Assembly (NCBI GenBank): GCA_035388585.1
Contig: DAOOQE010000003.1
Location: forward strand, 1 to 64,000
Origin: CAG-492 sp035388585
Lineage (GTDB): Bacteria > Bacillota > Clostridia > TANB77 > CAG-508
DNA: 64,000 nucleotides
Direction: 5' to 3'
The position numbers and the translations under genes are program-made. Below, piece after piece: positions 18,983 through 30,526 of this stretch (positions are counted from its first letter, which is position 1; each line of letters opens with the position of its first letter). The notes beneath the pieces were generated by a model. It was not told where the DNA came from. It saw only the letters and a program-made list of their open reading frames with translations, and ran no database searches.

Positions 18983-19011
18983 AATATATCATTAATTATT
19001 ATTTTTAGCAA
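18983..19011 (-). promoter_or_regulatory. Promoter of secA
   Basis: On the minus strand TTGCTA (19011-19006), 17 bases, TATATT (18988-18983) with a TG one base before it. Confidence 0.6.
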
Positions 19012-19216
19012 TAAATTTTAACATAAAATTGGAAAAAAATGTATTTTATCATTATATTTTGACTAATATTATTTACTCACGAATATTTCTATATATTTTG
19101 ATTAAAATTATTTACTTACGAATATTTCTATTTGATAAAAATCAAACAAAAATAATAGCAATAATAACAAATCTGATAAAAATAATCAAAACGATAAAAC
19201 TGTAAATAATTTATTT

Positions 19217-19258
19217 AGGGACATTAATAATTGTAAGTTTTGCAATTATCAATGTCCC
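19217..19258 (-). terminator. Hairpin downstream of uvrA
   Basis: GGGACATT pairs with AATGTCCC, with a second stem inside (ATAATTG with CAATTAT). The following bases are A/T-rich rather than a clean T run. Confidence 0.6.
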
Positions 19259-19354
19259 AACATCTTATATTTATATTAAAAATTTGAATTTGTAATTTTT
19301 TTTTGAAAATAAATATTAAAAATTTTAATATTTTAAATATTAAACTTTAAACAT

Positions 19355-22174
19355 TTACATTATTTTCTTTAGGAATTTACCTGTATATGATTTCTCGTTT
19401 TTTGAAACCTGTTCAGGTGTTCCGGTTACAACAATTTGTCCTCCACCATCTCCACCTTCTGGTCCTAAATCAATTACATAATCTGATGTTTTAATTAAAT
19501 CTAAATTATGTTCAATAACTACTATACTGTTTCCAGTATCTACCAATCTCTGCAAAATATCTACTAATTTATGAACATCAGCAATATGAAGCCCTGTTGT
19601 TGGCTCATCTAAAATATATAAAGTTTTCCCTGTTGGACGTTTTGATAATTCTGTAGCTAATTTAACACGTTGTGCCTCTCCTCCAGACAAAGTCGTAGAT
19701 GGCTGTCCTAATTTAATATATCCTAAACCAACATCATACATAGTTTGAATTTTTTGTTTAATTTTTGGAATTTTATCAAAAAATTCTAACGATTCCTCTA
19801 CTGTCATTTCAAGTACATCTGATATTGTTTTTCCTTTATATTTTACTTGAAGTGTTTCGTGATTATATCTTTTTCCCTTACATACTTCGCATGGAACATA
19901 CACATCCGGTAAAAAATGCATTTCGATTTTTATTAATCCATCACCATTACAATTTTCACATCTTCCACCAGCTACATTAAAACTAAATCTACCTTTATCA
20001 AATCCACGAAGTTTTGCATCATTTGTTCCAGCAAACATGTCTCTTATTGTATCAAATACTCCTGTATATGTTGCTGGATTTGAACGTGGTGTTCTTCCTA
20101 TAGGAGATTGATCTATATTTATAATTTTATCTATGTTTTCTAATCCATTAACTTCTTTGCATTTACCTGGTTTTTCATTTGCTCTATTTACTTCTTTTGC
20201 TACTGTTTTATATAGTATTTCATTTATCAAGGTACTTTTTCCTGAGCCTGAAACCCCAGTTACACAAACAAATTGACCTAATGGAATTTTAACATTAATA
20301 TTTTTCAAATTGTTTTCTGACGCCTTTATTATTTCTATTGACTTTCCATTAGATTTTCTTCTAGTTTTAGGAATTTCTATCTTTTTAACTCCACTTAAAT
20401 ACTGTCCTGTAATAGATTCTGGAATTAATTTTATTTCCTCAGCTGTTCCTTGAGCAATAACATTTCCACCATGTACACCTGCCATTGGTCCTATATCTAT
20501 TATTTGATCTGCTGCATACATAGTATCCTCATCATGTTCAACCACTAATACAGAATTTCCTAAATCCCTTAATTTCTTTAATGTTGCAATTAATTTTTCA
20601 TTATCTCTTTGATGTAATCCTATACTTGGTTCATCTAAAATATATAAAACACCTGTTAATCCAGATCCAATTTGAGTTGCTAAACGAATACGTTGAGCCT
20701 CTCCTCCTGATAAAGAACCAGCAGTTCTTGATAATGTTAAATATTCTAAACCAACATCTATTAGAAATTGAAGTCGTTGATTTAATTCCTTTAATATTTG
20801 TTCTGCTATCATTGTTTGTGTTTTATTTAATTTTAATTCATCTAAAAAATGTTTGATTTTTGTTATAGACATATCTGTTAATTGGTAAATATTCTTGTCC
20901 CCAACTTTTACTGCTAAGCTTTCTTTTTTTAATCTTGCACCATTACATGTGTCGCAATGACTGCTACTCATATACATTTCATAAAAATCTCTCATACCTT
21001 GAGATTTTGTTTCTGCATACCTTCTTGTAAGAGTTGGTATAACTCCTTCAAATGGTGCTGTGAATTTTCTTGTTCCTGCTACAGAAGTATATTCAAAATC
21101 TATGTTTTCATCTCCAGTACCGTATAGAATTTTGTTCAAAAATGCTTTAGGAAGTTTTTTTATTGGTTGAGATATATCAACTTTGTACTTTTTAGCAATA
21201 CTTTCAAAATACATTCTTGCCATGGTATCACCTTTTTTCATTGTGCTTGTTCCAAATGCTTTTACACCATCATATAATGTTTTGTTTTTGTCTGGTATTA
21301 TTAAATCTTCATCTATTTTCATAACAAATCCAATACCTAAACAAGCTGGACAAGCACCTAAAGGATTGTTAAAAGAGAACATTCTTGGAGTTAATTCTTC
21401 GAAACTTATACCACAATCTGGACATGCATAATTTCTACTAAATAGCATTTGCTCTCCACCTATTATGTCAACACTTACTAAATTATTTGCATGTTTTAAT
21501 GCAGATTCTATAGATTCTGTTAATCTTGGTCTCATATCATCACTAACAACTAACCTATCTACAATTAATTCTATATTGTGTTTCTTTTGTCTATCTATTT
21601 CGATATCATCTGAAAGCTCATATATTTGTCCATCTATTCTTGCTCTAACAAATCCTTCTTTAAGAAAATCTTCTAATAATTTTTTATATTCACCTTTTCT
21701 TTGTCTTACAACTGGAGCTAAAATCTGTATTTTAGTGCCTGTTTCAAATTTCATAATTGTATCAACTATTTGATCTATGGATTGTTTTTCTATTCTTTTT
21801 CCGCAAATAGGACAGTATGGAATTCCAACTCTTGCATACAATAAACGTATGTAGTCATATATTTCTGTTACTGTTCCTACTGTTGAGCGTGGATTTTTCG
21901 AAGTAGTTTTTTGGTCAATTGATATCGCAGGTGATAACCCGTCTATTGACTCTACATCTGGTTTTTCCATTAACCCTAAAAACTGTCTTGCATAAGATGA
22001 TAAGCTTTCTACATATCTTCTTTGGCCTTCAGCATAAAGAGTATCAAAAGCTAAAGACGATTTTCCTGAACCAGATAATCCTGTTATAACAACTAGCTTA
22101 TTTCTTGGTATTTCTAAATCTATATTTTTCAAATTATGAACTTTAGCGCCTTTTATGATAATTGAATCCTTCAT
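19355..22174 (-). CDS. uvrA: Excinuclease ABC subunit A
   Basis: The damage-recognition ATPase of nucleotide excision repair. It is full length (939 residues) with two ABC modules: Walker [15 protein letters not shown] near residue 31 and [13 protein letters not shown] near 634. Signature sequences are [13 protein letters not shown] and [13 protein letters not shown]. Zinc modules CPICGKR, CPDCG...CPACLG and CENCNGDG...CEVCKG are all present. It lies 138 bases downstream of uvrB on the same strand, the usual pairing. Confidence 0.98.
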   Translation of the reverse strand: MKDSIIIKGAKVHNLKNIDLEIPRNKLVVITGLSGSGKSSLAFDTLYAEGQRRYVESLSSYARQFLGLMEKPDVESIDGLSPAISIDQKTTSKNPRSTVGTVTEIYDYIRLLYARVGIPYCPICGKRIEKQSIDQIVDTIMKFETGTKIQILAPVVRQRKGEYKKLLEDFLKEGFVRARIDGQIYELSDDIEIDRQKKHNIELIVDRLVVSDDMRPRLTESIESALKHANNLVSVDIIGGEQMLFSRNYACPDCGISFEELTPRMFSFNNPLGACPACLGIGFVMKIDEDLIIPDKNKTLYDGVKAFGTSTMKKGDTMARMYFESIAKKYKVDISQPIKKLPKAFLNKILYGTGDENIDFEYTSVAGTRKFTAPFEGVIPTLTRRYAETKSQGMRDFYEMYMSSSHCDTCNGARLKKESLAVKVGDKNIYQLTDMSITKIKHFLDELKLNKTQTMIAEQILKELNQRLQFLIDVGLEYLTLSRTAGSLSGGEAQRIRLATQIGSGLTGVLYILDEPSIGLHQRDNEKLIATLKKLRDLGNSVLVVEHDEDTMYAADQIIDIGPMAGVHGGNVIAQGTAEEIKLIPESITGQYLSGVKKIEIPKTRRKSNGKSIEIIKASENNLKNINVKIPLGQFVCVTGVSGSGKSTLINEILYKTVAKEVNRANEKPGKCKEVNGLENIDKIINIDQSPIGRTPRSNPATYTGVFDTIRDMFAGTNDAKLRGFDKGRFSFNVAGGRCENCNGDGLIKIEMHFLPDVYVPCEVCKGKRYNHETLQVKYKGKTISDVLEMTVEESLEFFDKIPKIKQKIQTMYDVGLGYIKLGQPSTTLSGGEAQRVKLATELSKRPTGKTLYILDEPTTGLHIADVHKLVDILQRLVDTGNSIVVIEHNLDLIKTSDYVIDLGPEGGDGGGQIVVTGTPEQVSKNEKSYTGKFLKKIM

Positions 22175-22312
22175 TTTCCCACTCCTTATATACTTATTTT
22201 CTAATATTTAATACCGGATAATTCTAATGATTATACTTACTATTTTATTTTTTATATTAAATAGTTTTTTTAAAATTTCATCATCTGTATTTTATAAAAA
22301 CTTAAAAATAAC

Positions 22313-24262
22313 TTAATTCGATAATTGTTTAATTCTATCTCTTATTTCTGCTGCTTTTTCGAATTCCATAGAAGCTGCATATTTAAGCATTTCATCAGTC
22401 ATTTTATTTATTATTTCATCTAAATCTGCATCTTTTCCCAAATTATATTCTGTACTTACTTCTTCAACAATTTTAGCACTAATTGATTCTCTTACTGATT
22501 TTTTAATTGTTTGAGGAGTTATTCCATTATCAGAATTATATTTCATTTGTATTTCACGTCTTCTATTTGTTTCCCTTATTGCTTTTTCCATTGAATCTGT
22601 TAATTGATCAGCATACATTATTACTTTTCCTTCAGTATTTCGAGCCGCACGTCCAATTGTCTGTATTAAAGATCTTTCTGAACGTAAAAATCCTTCTTTA
22701 TCAGCATCTAGTATGGTAACTAAAGAAACTTCTGGTATATCCAATCCTTCTCTTAAAAGATTTATACCAACCAATACATCAAATTCACCTAGTCTTAATT
22801 CTCTTATAATATTCATTCTTTCTAGTGTTTTTGTTTCAGAATGCATATATTTTACTTTTACTTCTAAGCCAGCTAAATAAGCTGTTAAGTCTTCTGCCAT
22901 TTTTTTTGTTAAAGTAGTAACAAGCACTCTTTCTTTTTTATTAGTTCTTATTCTAATTTGTTCTAATAAATCATCAATTTGGTTTTGTACTGGTTTCACT
23001 TCTATTTGAGGATCTAATAATCCTGTTGGTCTAATTATTTGTTCAACAACATTATTTTTTGAATGTTCTTTTTCATAATCTGCAGGTGTCGCACTAACAA
23101 ATATAACTTGATTTATTCTTTCCTCAAATTCTTCAAATTTTAAAGGTCTATTATCAAATGCTGATGGAAGTCTAAATCCATAATTAACTAACGATTCTTT
23201 TCTAGCTCTATCCCCATTATACATTGCCCTTATTTGTGGTATTGTTGCATGAGATTCATCTATTAATAATAAATAATCTTTTGGAAAATAATCAAATAAA
23301 GTATATGGTGGACTACCTTCTGGCCTACCACTTATATGTCTAGAATAATTTTCTATACCTTGACAAAACCCTGTTTCTTTCATCATTTCCAGATCAAAAT
23401 TTGTTCTCTCTTCTATTCTCTGAGCCTCAATTAATTTTTTTTGAGACTTAAATAATTCAACTTGTTTTTCCATTTCATCTTCAATAGTTAAAACTGCTTT
23501 ATCAAGCTTTTCCCTGCTTGTAACATATTGAGAAGCTGGTGGAATAAGAACATGATTTCTTAATCCAATACTTTTACCAGTTATAGGACTTATTTCGTTT
23601 ATTTTTTCTATCTCATCTCCCCAAAATTCCATTCTTACTGCTGATTCACTTTGTGAAGACGGATATATTTCTAAAACATCACCTTTAGCTCTAAAAGTTC
23701 CACGTTTAAAATCCAACTCATTTCTAGAGTATTGCATTGATATAAGTTTTCTCATTACTTCATTTCTGTTTTTTTGCATTCCTGGTCTTAGTGATAACAT
23801 CATTTCCTGGTAATCTTCCGGATCTCCTAAACCATATATACAAGAAACTGAAGCTATTATTATTACATCTTTTCTTTCAAATAAAGATAATGTTGCAGAA
23901 TGCCTTAATTTGTCAATTTCATCATTAACAGATGAATCTTTTTCAATATAAGTATTAGATGATGGTATATAAGCTTCTGGTTGATAATAATCATAATAAG
24001 AAACAAAATATTCAACAGCACTATCAGGAAAAAACTCTTTAAATTCTGAATATAATTGTCCAGCCAAAGTTTTATTATGTGCTAATATAAGAGTTGGTTT
24101 TTGAGTTTGTTCAATAATATTTGCCATTGTAAATGTTTTTCCAGAACCAGTTACTCCAAGAAGAGTTTGATATTTTTCCCCTGTTTTTATTCCATTTACT
24201 AAATTTTCTATTGCATGTGGCTGATCTCCACTTGGTTTATATTCCGAATGTATTTTAAACAT
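22313..24262 (-). CDS. uvrB: Excinuclease ABC subunit B
   Basis: The helicase-like subunit that verifies damage and loads UvrC. It has 649 residues, with Walker [16 protein letters not shown] near residue 34, the beta-hairpin [27 protein letters not shown], the [19 protein letters not shown] motif and the C-terminal UVR domain ([20 protein letters not shown]) that contacts UvrC. GGAGGTAAT precedes the ATG. The preceding gene ends only 29 bases upstream, so uvrB probably shares its transcript. Confidence 0.98.
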   Translation of the reverse strand: MFKIHSEYKPSGDQPHAIENLVNGIKTGEKYQTLLGVTGSGKTFTMANIIEQTQKPTLILAHNKTLAGQLYSEFKEFFPDSAVEYFVSYYDYYQPEAYIPSSNTYIEKDSSVNDEIDKLRHSATLSLFERKDVIIIASVSCIYGLGDPEDYQEMMLSLRPGMQKNRNEVMRKLISMQYSRNELDFKRGTFRAKGDVLEIYPSSQSESAVRMEFWGDEIEKINEISPITGKSIGLRNHVLIPPASQYVTSREKLDKAVLTIEDEMEKQVELFKSQKKLIEAQRIEERTNFDLEMMKETGFCQGIENYSRHISGRPEGSPPYTLFDYFPKDYLLLIDESHATIPQIRAMYNGDRARKESLVNYGFRLPSAFDNRPLKFEEFEERINQVIFVSATPADYEKEHSKNNVVEQIIRPTGLLDPQIEVKPVQNQIDDLLEQIRIRTNKKERVLVTTLTKKMAEDLTAYLAGLEVKVKYMHSETKTLERMNIIRELRLGEFDVLVGINLLREGLDIPEVSLVTILDADKEGFLRSERSLIQTIGRAARNTEGKVIMYADQLTDSMEKAIRETNRRREIQMKYNSDNGITPQTIKKSVRESISAKIVEEVSTEYNLGKDADLDEIINKMTDEMLKYAASMEFEKAAEIRDRIKQLSN

Positions 24263-24291
24263 ATTACCTCCGTTCTTTTTATTGATTTTTT

Positions 24292-24939
24292 CTATTTTGT
24301 TTTATAATATTTTTTTCTTCTAATTATCCATAATGTACTTAATAACCATTCAATTTTATCAAGAGTTTTTTCCATCAACTTTTCTAATTCTTCCATATTA
24401 TAAAATGTGAGTTCACTATTTGATTTTTCACACTTATTTAAAAATTCAACAACTTTTTCTATATCATTTTTATTAACAGAAACTCTTTCAACTAGTTTTA
24501 GATGATTTTCTAATTCAATTAAATCATTAATTTCTATTTTATTTTCTATATATAGGTCATTGTGACTTCTGAACTCCGAATGTTTTATTTTTTTTAATTC
24601 ATCATATGTTAAATTACATATATGTGATTGCTTGCTGCGTAAATAAAAATCTTTATTAAATAAAAAATCTGTATATAAATGAACTAAACAACCACATAAT
24701 ATAGGATGATTAATATTATTCTTGTATATTTTATAAAACTGCATGTATGTTGGACTTTTATCTATTTTATAATGAGTGTAATCATGATCAAAAACTGTTG
24801 AAATATCTTTGACTATATGTCCATTATTTATATCCAATAATATATTTCCCAGCAAAAACAATTGCATTTCTTCTTCTGTATAATTTAACTTATTTCCAAT
24901 TCTTTTTCCTATCTCCAAATGAACCTTCCAGTTAGGCAT
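24292..24939 (-). CDS. Zinc-dependent phospholipase C-like protein
   Basis: A 215-residue protein. The N-terminal [28 protein letters not shown], the FDHDYTHY stretch and [14 protein letters not shown] resemble the small 'zinc dependent phospholipase C' family of Clostridia, whose His/Asp residues would bind metal. Activity has not been shown for most of these, and there is no signal peptide here. The start at 24939 is chosen over a TTG six bases earlier because GGGG lies nine bases before this ATG but only three before the TTG. It precedes uvrB by 29 bases; the link to repair may be only positional. Confidence 0.7.
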   Translation of the reverse strand: MPNWKVHLEIGKRIGNKLNYTEEEMQLFLLGNILLDINNGHIVKDISTVFDHDYTHYKIDKSPTYMQFYKIYKNNINHPILCGCLVHLYTDFLFNKDFYLRSKQSHICNLTYDELKKIKHSEFRSHNDLYIENKIEINDLIELENHLKLVERVSVNKNDIEKVVEFLNKCEKSNSELTFYNMEELEKLMEKTLDKIEWLLSTLWIIRRKKYYKTK

Positions 24940-25142
24940 AATCAAATTCCCCTTCTAATTCAATATTTATTTTATAATTTTTATATATTTTAATGAATTT
25001 AGCTAATATATCTACTATTTAGTTCTTAAAATAAAACTTCTATTTTGAATTAATATTATAATTTTTTCGATTATTAGATTTTATAACCAACCACTGAATT
25101 ATTGTATAGTTCTTAATTATAATTCTTAGTAATTATTATAAT

Positions 25143-26171
25143 CTATAAAACCTCTACTTTAATATTATTAATGTAATTTATAACCTCTTTAATACTCATA
25201 TCAGGAGTAGATGCTCCTGCCATTATACCTATTCTGTCATTTTCGTCAATTTTAAATTCCTTAATGTCTTGATATGTTTCTATACAAAAAGTACTTTTGC
25301 AATTTTTTAATGATATTTCATATAATTTTTTTGTGTTGGAGCTTTTTTTACCTCCAATAATTATCATTTTATCTACTTTTTTAGATAATTCTTCTGTTTC
25401 TTTTTGTCTTATTTCTGTTGCTGCACATATTGTATTTTTGACAATTAAATCATAATTCTTATCTAATTTATTAGTAGTTGTGTTTTTGATTTTGTCTGTA
25501 TTTATTGTATTAATTTTTTCATTATTTATTGTCTTAATTTTATCTTTATTTATTGTCTTAATTTTATCATTATTAAAAATATTAATGCTATCTTTATTTA
25601 ACGTGTCAATTCTGTGCGTAATTATAGTTTCAATAATTTTAAATTTTTCCAAACTAAAAGTTGTTTGAGAAAGTAATATTATTTTTTTTATTTCTAATTT
25701 ATCAATTTTATTTAGGACTTCACCAATATCCTCAATTTTTTCAATTATAGAATACTGATTTTTACAGTTACTTACAATACCTATTACTTCAGGATGATTT
25801 CTAGTTCCAGTCAATAATACATAATAGCCTTTATCAACATATTTTTCTGCTATTTTGTGTATTTTCAAAACATTTGGGCATGTAAAATCTATTAATTGTA
25901 TATTACTTTTTTTGGCTTCATTATAAATATTTTTTTCTACACCATGAGCTCTAATAATTACTTTGCAATTATTACTCTTTACATCATTAAATTCTTCTAT
26001 AAATTCTATACCCTTACTTGATAATTTTTCTATCACCTGTTTATTATGAACTAATTCTCCAAGACAATATATTTTTTCTTTTAAATTATTATTAACAATT
26101 TTTTCACTTTCTTCTACTGCTCTTTTTACTCCAAAGCAAAATCCTGCAGTTTTTCCAACTATTATTTCCAT
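25143..26171 (-). CDS. ispH: 4-hydroxy-3-methylbut-2-enyl diphosphate reductase with a repeat insertion
   Basis: The last enzyme of the MEP pathway, an iron-sulfur reductase making IPP and DMAPP. Cluster cysteines are C12 (GFCFGVKRA), C98 (DFTCPNV) and C249 (NTICAATEIRQ). Substrate histidines in RAHGV and GTRNHPEV are in place. The protein has 342 residues, about 50 more than usual. The excess is a low-complexity insert at about 190-237 made of eight-residue repeats (such as DKIKTINK), between the second and third lobes. The core appears intact, so it is probably active. No good ribosome site is visible before the ATG, unlike its neighbours. ispG is 94 bases upstream. Confidence 0.95.
   Translation of the reverse strand: MEIIVGKTAGFCFGVKRAVEESEKIVNNNLKEKIYCLGELVHNKQVIEKLSSKGIEFIEEFNDVKSNNCKVIIRAHGVEKNIYNEAKKSNIQLIDFTCPNVLKIHKIAEKYVDKGYYVLLTGTRNHPEVIGIVSNCKNQYSIIEKIEDIGEVLNKIDKLEIKKIILLSQTTFSLEKFKIIETIITHRIDTLNKDSINIFNNDKIKTINKDKIKTINNEKINTINTDKIKNTTTNKLDKNYDLIVKNTICAATEIRQKETEELSKKVDKMIIIGGKKSSNTKKLYEISLKNCKSTFCIETYQDIKEFKIDENDRIGIMAGASTPDMSIKEVINYINNIKVEVL
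25461..25604 (-). repeat. 24-bp in-frame minisatellite inside ispH
   Basis: About six imperfect 24-base units encode eight-residue repeats with the pattern T-I-N-x-D-K-I-K. They form the insert that lengthens IspH. Confidence 0.85.
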
Positions 26172-26265
26172 ATAATTCTATATATATTAAAACATAATAT
26201 AATAGCTCTATTACGACATAACATAATACTACTTTATTATAATTTAATATATTACCCCTTTTCAT

Positions 26266-27324
26266 TTATTTACACATTTTAATAATTTCTTCTTTTAAAA
26301 CATTTACTATTTCTTCTTGTTTAACCTTTTTTATAATTTCACCTTTTTTAAATATCAAACCTTCAGAAATGCCTCCTGCTATTCCTATATCAGCCTCTCT
26401 CGCCTCTCCAGGACCATTTACTGCACATCCCATAACTGCAACAGTTATATTAGACTGTATTGTTTGTAAAAATTCTTCAATCTCTTTTGCAATCGGTATC
26501 AAATCTATTTGTGTTCTTCCACATGTTGGACAAGCTACAAGTGTTGGAATTCCGTTATATAAATCACAATCTTTTAATATTTCTTTTGCAACCTTAATTT
26601 CTTTAACAGGTTCATCTGATAATGAAACTCTTATTGTATCACCAATACCATTTAGAAGCATATACCCAAGCCCTATGCTTGACTTTATTGTACCACTAAA
26701 TTCTGTACCAGATTCTGTTATTCCTAAATGAAGTGGATACTCAAATTCTTTTGATGCTTCTTCATATGCTTCCATACATAATTTTAAACTAGATGCTTTT
26801 AATGATATTGCAATATCGTAAAAATCTAACTTTTCAAGTATGTCAACATGTCTTTTCGCACTTTCTACCATTGCTTTTGCTGTTGGCTTTCCACCATATT
26901 TTTGTAGTAAATCTTTTTCTAACGATCCACCATTTACACCTATTCTAATTGGGATTTTATTATTTTTACAAGCCTCAACAACCATTTTTACTTTTTCTTC
27001 AGAACCTATATTTCCTGGATTTATCCTTATTTTATCTACACCTGATTCTATTGCTTCAAGTGCAATTCTGTAATCAAAATGAATATCTGCTACAATAGGT
27101 ATACTTATTTCTTTTTTTATTTCTCTAATTGCTTTTGCGTCTTCTAAATCAAGACAAGCAACTCTTATAATCTCACATCCTGCTTTTTCTAAATCCTTTA
27201 TTTGTTTAACAGTTTCTAATACATTTTTTGTTTTTGTATTACACATTGATTGAATTACGACTTTATTTTGGCCTCCGATTTGAACATTTCCTACCATGAT
27301 TTTTCTTGTGTTTATTCTATTCAT
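26266..27324 (-). CDS. ispG: 4-hydroxy-3-methylbut-2-en-1-yl diphosphate synthase
   Basis: The penultimate MEP-pathway enzyme, also with an iron-sulfur cluster. It has 352 residues, the short bacterial form without a central insert. The TIM-barrel part carries [28 protein letters not shown] and RINPGNIG. The cluster domain has [12 protein letters not shown] and [36 protein letters not shown] precedes the ATG. With ispH downstream it forms a two-gene isoprenoid unit. Confidence 0.97.
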   Translation of the reverse strand: MNRINTRKIMVGNVQIGGQNKVVIQSMCNTKTKNVLETVKQIKDLEKAGCEIIRVACLDLEDAKAIREIKKEISIPIVADIHFDYRIALEAIESGVDKIRINPGNIGSEEKVKMVVEACKNNKIPIRIGVNGGSLEKDLLQKYGGKPTAKAMVESAKRHVDILEKLDFYDIAISLKASSLKLCMEAYEEASKEFEYPLHLGITESGTEFSGTIKSSIGLGYMLLNGIGDTIRVSLSDEPVKEIKVAKEILKDCDLYNGIPTLVACPTCGRTQIDLIPIAKEIEEFLQTIQSNITVAVMGCAVNGPGEAREADIGIAGGISEGLIFKKGEIIKKVKQEEIVNVLKEEIIKMCK

Positions 27325-27606
27325 TATAGTATTCCTCCAGTCATATAAATTATTTACTGAATTATATCATAATCGACATATTTTTACAATAAATATAAAT
27401 ATTATTCAATTGTATATATTTTTCGATATTATTATTATTAAAATATAATTTTATATTTTGATATTTTATAGTTTTTATTTATATTTATCTCTATATTTTA
27501 ATAATTTTTATTTTCTACTAGACATTTATTTGTAAGTTTGATATTATAATGTTACAAAATCAAAAGATAAAACTTATTTTATAAGTCACATAGGAGGATT
27601 TAATTA

Positions 27607-27918
27607 ATGATAAAATCAAAATTATTTAAAATTTTAATACTTGTTTCTATATTTTTCTCTATATTACATAATTTTTGTTATGCAACAAATGTAGAAAATA
27701 CAAATACAACTGATCAGAACTCTGTTTCTCAAACACAATCAACCACTACTCAAAATAATACACAAAATAATTTGTCTAATACAACAACAGTTAGTACTGT
27801 AAGCACAGTTGAAAATACAGATATAGATTTTACAACTATACTTAATATTCTATTGATTGCTGTTGGAATTGTTATAATTCTATTAGCAATAGCAATATTA
27901 GTACGTTTAAAAAGATAG
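27607..27918 (+). CDS. Small surface protein with Ser/Thr/Asn-rich region and C-terminal anchor
   Basis: A 103-residue protein. A signal peptide occupies residues 1-26 (basic start, hydrophobic core, likely cut after CYA). A Thr/Gln/Asn/Ser-rich extracellular stretch follows to about 72, then one membrane segment (about 78-98) and a basic tail RLKR. No family was recognised; the layout resembles a small surface spacer or stalk protein. TAGGAGGATTTAATTA precedes the ATG. It is an isolated plus-strand gene with its own terminator. Confidence 0.75.
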   Translation: MIKSKLFKILILVSIFFSILHNFCYATNVENTNTTDQNSVSQTQSTTTQNNTQNNLSNTTTVSTVSTVENTDIDFTTILNILLIAVGIVIILLAIAILVRLKR

Positions 27919-27955
27919 TTTATGTGGAAAATTATTTTTTCTTACAAAAGATACA

Positions 27956-27990
27956 AACCTGATTGCAAATTGTAATCAGGTTATTTTTTT
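27956..27990 (+). terminator. Terminator of the small surface protein gene
   Basis: AACCTGATT pairs with AATCAGGTT and is followed by ATTTTTTT. It may also slow transcripts leaving smpB on the other strand. Confidence 0.85.
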
Positions 27991-28040
27991 ATAATATTTA
28001 CTTATCTTTGAAAATTTATCAAATATAGATAATATGAAGT

Positions 28041-28484
28041 CTAGTTCTTTAAAGCTCTCTGAATTCTTCTTTCAGCATCTTTTTTTGCTATATCTTCACG
28101 CTTATCATATAATTTTTTACCTTTACCCATTCCTAATTCAAGTTTTACAAATTGACCTTTAAAATATATGCTTACAGGTATTAAACTATAACCTTGTTGA
28201 TTTATTTTACCTATTAATTTTCTTATTTCCTGTTTGTTCATCAAGAGTTTTTTACTACGTAAAGGATCTGTATTAAATATGTTACCTTGTTCATATGGGC
28301 TAATATGCATTCCCAATACATATACTTCTCTATCTTTTATTATTGCATAACTCTCTTTTAAATTTACTTTTCCATTTCTTATAGATTTTATTTCTGTTCC
28401 TGTTAAAACAATTCCTGTTTCATAAGTCTGCTCTATATTATAGTTATGATATGCATTAGGGTTTTTGGCAATTTGTTTACTCAT
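28041..28484 (-). CDS. smpB: SsrA-binding protein
   Basis: The partner of tmRNA in rescuing stalled ribosomes. It is of typical length (147 residues). Family motifs: [24 protein letters not shown] is interrupted nowhere, [15 protein letters not shown] follows, then HISPYEQGN and the C-terminal basic tail [32 protein letters not shown] precedes the ATG. The tmRNA gene is not in this window. It lies downstream of the aldolase gene on the same strand, not in the common secG-rnr-smpB order. Confidence 0.96.
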   Translation of the reverse strand: MSKQIAKNPNAYHNYNIEQTYETGIVLTGTEIKSIRNGKVNLKESYAIIKDREVYVLGMHISPYEQGNIFNTDPLRSKKLLMNKQEIRKLIGKINQQGYSLIPVSIYFKGQFVKLELGMGKGKKLYDKREDIAKKDAERRIQRALKN

Positions 28485-28500
28485 TTTTTCACCTTTTTCT

Positions 28501-28610
28501 TTATTTATTATGCTTTATTTAAGAAGTACTTGAATTTATTGTGTTTTCTTAATAAGAATGTGAATTTATCTTAATTAATAAGAATAAATTCAATCTATTA
28601 TGCTTTATTA
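28501..28610 (-). repeat. Degenerate duplication of the aldolase 3' end
   Basis: TATTATGCTTTATT, which covers the aldolase stop codon at 28596-28609, recurs at 28506-28519, exactly 90 bases further downstream. GAATTTAT and AATAAGAA motifs in between suggest three eroded units of about 30 bases. Confidence 0.55.
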
Positions 28611-29527
28611 GAAGAACCTAAAACATATTTAATTTTATGTTTAACTGTTTTTTTAATTTCTTCTCTTGCAGCGCCTAAATATTTTCTAGGATCAAAAACT
28701 GATGGTTCCTCTGCAAATACTTTTCTAATTGCTCCTGTCATTGCTAATCTTAAATCAGTATCAACATTTATTTTAGAAACACCTGAAGTGCTTGCCTTAA
28801 ATAATATTTCGTCTGGAACACCTTTTGCTCCTGGAATATTTCCACCATTATCATTACACATATCAAGTAATTCTGGCATTACTGTTGACGCACCATGTAA
28901 AACTATTGGAGTATTTGGGATTAATTTTTTTATCTCCACTAATATATCAAATCTTAATTTAGGCTCACCTTTAAACTTATATGCTCCATGGCTTGTTCCT
29001 ATTGCAATTGCCAAAGAATCACATCCAGTTCTTTCAACAAATTCTTTTGCTTGAATTGGATCTGTATACATTGCATCTTTTTCATCAACATTTACATCAT
29101 CTTCTATTCCTGCTAATTTTCCTAATTCAGCTTCAACAACTACACCTTTTGAATGAGCATATTCAACTACCTTTTTTGTAATTTCTATATTTTCTTCAAA
29201 ACCATATTTAGATCCATCTATCATTACAGATGTAAATCCATTATCAATACACATTTTACAAGTTTCAAAATCTGGTCCATGATCAAGATGAAGAGCAATT
29301 GGAATATTATGTTCTTCATTTGCTGCCTCTATCATTTTTCTTAAATATTGAATTCTTGCATAACTAAGTGCACCATGTGAAACTTGTAATATTACAGGCG
29401 AATTTTCTTCAGCTGCTGCATCAACTATACCTTGTATTATTTCCATATTATTGATATTAAAAGCACCTATCGCAAAATTTTCTTTAATTGATTTTTCAAA
29501 CATATTTTTAGTTGTTACTAATGGCAT
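28598..29527 (-). CDS. fba: Class II fructose-bisphosphate aldolase
   Basis: It splits fructose 1,6-bisphosphate in glycolysis using zinc. It has 309 residues from the chosen start. Zinc and catalytic motifs: LHLDHGPDFETC, VEAELGKLAGIEDD, AIGTSHGAYKF and VLHGASTVMP, followed by KINVDTDLRLAMTGAIRK. The start at 29527 is preferred because AGGAGGAAAAAGA precedes this ATG; the upstream in-frame ATG at 29551 covers the ribosome site itself. It is co-directional with smpB, and its last codons are duplicated in the spacer. Confidence 0.95.
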   Translation of the reverse strand: MPLVTTKNMFEKSIKENFAIGAFNINNMEIIQGIVDAAAEENSPVILQVSHGALSYARIQYLRKMIEAANEEHNIPIALHLDHGPDFETCKMCIDNGFTSVMIDGSKYGFEENIEITKKVVEYAHSKGVVVEAELGKLAGIEDDVNVDEKDAMYTDPIQAKEFVERTGCDSLAIAIGTSHGAYKFKGEPKLRFDILVEIKKLIPNTPIVLHGASTVMPELLDMCNDNGGNIPGAKGVPDEILFKASTSGVSKINVDTDLRLAMTGAIRKVFAEEPSVFDPRKYLGAAREEIKKTVKHKIKYVLGSSNKA

Positions 29528-29673
29528 TCTTTTTCCTCCTATTTTTTTCATATGACAATATTATTTATTGATACGAATATTATGATTATTATATTATAAA
29601 ATATTTTCATATAATACTATCAATATTATTTAAATCTGTATAAGCTTTTTATCTTAAAAATAAATATCATTAA

Positions 29674-30429
29674 TTATTTAGAAACAATCATATGGTTCAT
29701 ACATGTATAAATTAAATTAACCCATGTTGATGAATTCGGACAGAATTTAGTTCTAACTCCTGATAATGTTTTTCCATAATAAAAACTTCCACCTTCTGTA
29801 AGGTAATTTTTATTAAGAGTTTTAGCTGCTTGTTCTAGTCCATCTTCTACAGATTTATATTGTTTCAATTTTCCATTATACATTAAACTTATATAATTAT
29901 ATGTAGATCTATGGTTTGATGCGATATTCCATCCTGACTCCCCTGCTATCAAACCACAAAAAAAGATTTCATTAATTTGATATTTTTCACATAAATCATA
30001 TATTAAATCACTATTATTATAAAAAAACTTAGTAGTATCTTGTTTTGTTCTTGAGATTAAAATTTTAAAATCTTCTTTTGTTAATCCTGTTCTTACAGTT
30101 AAATCCATATCTCTTGAAATTTTAACATTTTCAATTAAAACTTTTTCTTTTACTATTTCTGTTTCTTGTATTTCTGAACGAGATAATTCATCACCACTTC
30201 TCGAAGTGACTTCTGCTATTTGTATTTCATTATTACTTGTTTCTATTTCTAATTTTTCATTATTTTCTTTTATATAACTGCTATTATTGTACTCATTATT
30301 TGTCTTTGCTAAACTAAATATTCTATCTTTTGGTAGAAAGTTCATTAATAAGAATGTAATTAATATAAAAACTGTACTTATATAAACTAACTTTTTTATA
30401 TGAATAGAACTGTGTTCTGTGTTTTTCAC
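29674..30429 (-). CDS. Membrane-anchored glucosaminidase-like (GH73/lysozyme-like) protein
   Basis: A 251-residue protein with an N-terminal membrane segment (about 13-32) and an acidic linker (50-100). The C-terminal domain from about 120 resembles the GH73 glucosaminidase group of the lysozyme fold. The probable catalytic glutamate is E164 in GLIAGESGW, and NYISLMYNGKLKQY, LEQAAKTLNKNYL and the closing region fit the same fold. It is predicted to trim peptidoglycan outside the cell. The start is GTG, set by GGAGGAAAAAAA. It stands alone between the aldolase and the ABC exporter genes. Confidence 0.78.
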   Translation of the reverse strand: MKNTEHSSIHIKKLVYISTVFILITFLLMNFLPKDRIFSLAKTNNEYNNSSYIKENNEKLEIETSNNEIQIAEVTSRSGDELSRSEIQETEIVKEKVLIENVKISRDMDLTVRTGLTKEDFKILISRTKQDTTKFFYNNSDLIYDLCEKYQINEIFFCGLIAGESGWNIASNHRSTYNYISLMYNGKLKQYKSVEDGLEQAAKTLNKNYLTEGGSFYYGKTLSGVRTKFCPNSSTWVNLIYTCMNHMIVSK

Positions 30430-30526
30430 TTTTTTTCCTCCTAAATCAATATTATTTTTTAAATATATTAATTAAAACAATAATATTAATTATAACAAAA
30501 TGTTTATATATAGTCAAAATTTGATA

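Larger units (their letters stand above)
18936..19354. other. secA-uvrA spacer with promoter, hairpin and a 39-bp repeat
   Basis: No gene is visible. The spacer holds the secA promoter (18983-19011), a two-copy repeat with 39-base period (ATTTACTCACG at 19071 and ATTTACTTACG at 19110, extending both ways) and the uvrA-side hairpin at 19217-19258. Confidence 0.7.
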
